Positions 31,330-32,599 of a stretch of DNA of 32,599 nt are shown in pieces. The notes under the pieces are model-generated. The model did not search any database and was not told the origin of the DNA. It saw only the letters and a program-made list of their open reading frames with translations. This DNA comes from Sphingopyxis sp. (GTDB taxonomy: Bacteria > Pseudomonadota > Alphaproteobacteria > Sphingomonadales > Sphingomonadaceae), in assembly GCA_017745175.1 (NCBI GenBank), contig JAGHZY010000042.1, positions 1-32,599 of the forward strand. Direction: 5' to 3'. Made by a program: the position numbers and the translations under genes. Numbering within the stretch: position 1 is the stretch's first letter; every line of letters begins with the position of its first letter.

Positions 31330-31779
31330 ATGGCTGGCAATCAACCGGGCGCGCGTCCGCGCTCACCGCATCTGCAGGTGTATAAATGGACCCCCGCGAT
31401 GGCGGTCTCGATCTTCCACCGCGTCAGTGGTGACGGTCTTGCGATCATCGGCGGCCTCTTGTTTCTCTGGTGGCTCGGCGCACTTGCCGCGGGACCCGAC
31501 GCCTATGCGGCGTTCCTCGCCTGCGTTTGGCACGATCCCAGCCCCGAGATCGGCACCTTCCACCAGATCACGAACTTCCTCGGCAAGATCGTGCTGATCG
31601 GGCTGACCTGGGCCTTTTTCCAGCATCTCTTCTCGGGCCTCCGCCATTTCGTGCTCGACACCGGCGCGGGCTATGAGCTCAAGACCAACAAGCTCTGGTC
31701 ACTCCTCGTTTTTGTCGGATCGGTGACGGCGACCGCTGCCGTCTGGCTCACTGTTTTTGCGGAGGCGTTCAATGGGTAA
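31330..31779 (+). CDS. sdhC: Succinate dehydrogenase cytochrome b556 subunit SdhC
   Basis: SdhC anchors complex II in the membrane and binds heme b and ubiquinone together with SdhD. The 149-residue protein has three membrane segments (about 34-54, 82-103 and 124-145). It carries the quinone-site motif S27-x2-H30-R31 (VSIFHRVSG) and the heme-ligand helix FFQH99LFSGLRH106FVLDTG, with His99 aligned to the heme-ligating His84 of E. coli SdhC. Start ATG 31330 is the first of the frame, with TCAGGACAGGG upstream. The last 8 bases overlap sdhD. The 111 bp before it probably contain the sdh promoter. Confidence 0.96.
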   Translation: MAGNQPGARPRSPHLQVYKWTPAMAVSIFHRVSGDGLAIIGGLLFLWWLGALAAGPDAYAAFLACVWHDPSPEIGTFHQITNFLGKIVLIGLTWAFFQHLFSGLRHFVLDTGAGYELKTNKLWSLLVFVGSVTATAAVWLTVFAEAFNG

Positions 31780-32179
31780 CGGAACGCGTCTCGGCCGCGT
31801 GCGCGGGCTCGGCTCGTCGCACCATGGCTCGGCCCACTGGATCCAGCAGCGCCTGACCGCGCTCGGCAACGTCCTCCTTGTCACATGGTTCGTCGTCTCG
31901 ATGTTCCGCCTGCCGCTCGGCGATCACGCCGCGGTGCTGCGCTGGGCGTCGAACCCGACGGTCGCGGTCGCGCTGATCCTGATGGTCGCCAGCGTCTTCT
32001 GGCACCTCCGGCTCGGGCTGCAGGTGATGATCGAGGACTATGTCCACGGCGAGGCGACGCGGATACTGTCGCTCGTCCTGTTGAATTTCTACGCGATCGG
32101 CGGCGCCGCCTACGGCATTTTCGCCATCATCCGCATCGCGCTTGCGCCCGCCGCCGGGCTCGCTCCGGGGGGCATGTAA
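31772..32179 (+). CDS. sdhD: Succinate dehydrogenase membrane anchor subunit SdhD
   Basis: The 135-residue protein has three membrane segments (about residues 30-48, 62-82 and 97-121). The second ends with FWH78[11 protein letters not shown]89Y90VHGE, carrying the probable heme ligand His78 and the Asp-Tyr pair (D89-Y90) of the quinone site. The N-terminus ([31 protein letters not shown]) is the usual lead-in. The start at ATG 31772 follows GGAGG at 31761-31765; the frame is open 15 bp upstream, but without a better start. It overlaps sdhC by 8 nt and is followed by sdhA after 1 base. Confidence 0.96.
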   Translation: MGNGTRLGRVRGLGSSHHGSAHWIQQRLTALGNVLLVTWFVVSMFRLPLGDHAAVLRWASNPTVAVALILMVASVFWHLRLGLQVMIEDYVHGEATRILSLVLLNFYAIGGAAYGIFAIIRIALAPAAGLAPGGM

Positions 32180-32180
32180 G

Positions 32181-32599
32181 ATGACCGACGCCTACAAGAT
32201 TATCGACCATATCTACGACACCGTCGTCGTCGGTGCCGGCGGCTCGGGCCTGCGCGCCACGATGGGCAGCGCCGAGGCGGGGCTCAAGACCGCCTGCATC
32301 ACCAAGGTATTTCCGACGCGCAGCCACACCGTCGCGGCGCAGGGCGGCATCGCCGCGTCGCTCGGCAACAATTCGCCCGACCATTGGCAGTGGCACATGT
32401 ACGACACCGTCAAGGGCTCCGACTGGCTCGGCGACCAGGACGCGATCGAATATATGGTGCGCGAGGCGCCGAACGCAGTCTATGAACTCGAGCACGCCGG
32501 CGTGCCGTTCAGCCGCAACGCCGACGGCACGATCTACCAGCGTCCGTTCGGTGGCCATATGCAGAATATGGGCGAAGGCCCGCCGGTGCAGCGCACCTG
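32181..32599 (+). CDS. sdhA: Succinate dehydrogenase flavoprotein subunit SdhA, partial (C-terminus outside window)
   Basis: The 139 visible codons encode the N-terminus of the flavoprotein that oxidises succinate to fumarate. They show the FAD-binding dinucleotide motif [12 protein letters not shown] (residues 15-26). RSH49TVAAQGG carries His49, the residue to which FAD is covalently attached. They also show [34 protein letters not shown] and the start of [14 protein letters not shown]. It starts one base after the sdhD stop and continues beyond the right edge. No abnormality is seen in the portion present. Confidence 0.97.
   Translation, partial: MTDAYKIIDHIYDTVVVGAGGSGLRATMGSAEAGLKTACITKVFPTRSHTVAAQGGIAASLGNNSPDHWQWHMYDTVKGSDWLGDQDAIEYMVREAPNAVYELEHAGVPFSRNADGTIYQRPFGGHMQNMGEGPPVQRT

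Overview
The window is a GC-rich, densely coded chromosomal segment of an alphaproteobacterium, most likely a sphingomonad (Sphingopyxis-like). This rests on the gene set (bamD-recN-...-ligA, sdhCDA, lrp/ald, phhA), GC-rich codon use, frequent 4-nt ATGA gene overlaps, and extragenic palindromes built on CCCCGG/CCGGGG arms. No species can be fixed from the sequence alone. There are no rRNA or tRNA genes, CRISPR arrays, insertion sequences or phage genes. No gap between genes exceeds 300 bases.

Region by region. (1) 1-3.9 kb: a TPP riboswitch on the minus strand precedes a small membrane-protein gene that runs off the left edge. A flavodoxin-like quinone reductase gene is divergent from an HxlR regulator. 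An AraC-type regulator, a DUF6265 protein, a YafY/WYL regulator and a GFA-fold zinc protein follow. (2) 4.0-6.9 kb: a tightly overlapping minus-strand operon (PNPOx-like flavoprotein, glutathione S-transferase, 4-OT-like tautomerase, YdcZ-type membrane protein) is divergent from a LysR regulator, with two palindromes between them. (3) 6.9-9.4 kb: an extragenic palindrome, a 69-aa hypothetical protein, a Sel1-type lipoprotein, a nucleoside/guanine deaminase and an alpha/beta hydrolase. (4) 9.4-11.9 kb: an ArsR-SRPBCC pair with two matching operators, a membrane-anchored hypothetical protein and a cyclophilin-type isomerase. (5) 12-17.9 kb: bamD, recN, a 2OG-Fe(II)-type oxygenase, a short probable GNAT remnant, a secreted ABM-fold protein and ligA; from recN to ligA the genes mostly overlap end to end. 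(6) 18-24.8 kb: a sterol desaturase family protein, a DUF2946-like protein and TonB-dependent receptor, modABC, and phenylalanine hydroxylase. (7) 24.8-28.6 kb, minus strand: prmA, an SDR oxidoreductase, a soluble globin-like chemoreceptor and an Lrp/AsnC regulator. (8) 28.7-32.6 kb: alanine dehydrogenase, a small membrane protein, a secreted alpha/beta hydrolase and sdhC-sdhD-sdhA (sdhA cut by the right edge).

The window alternates housekeeping blocks (outer-membrane assembly, DNA repair, molybdate uptake, TCA cycle) with small regulator-plus-target modules for chemical stress (HxlR, YafY, LysR, ArsR). Four of those modules carry visible candidate operators. I found no convincing new multi-gene system. 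The most notable anomalies are a sharply bounded block of atypical codon use inside ligA, an ArsR operator overlapping a probably leaderless start codon, the TPP riboswitch directly behind another gene, a candidate LexA box before recN, and a shortened ModC.
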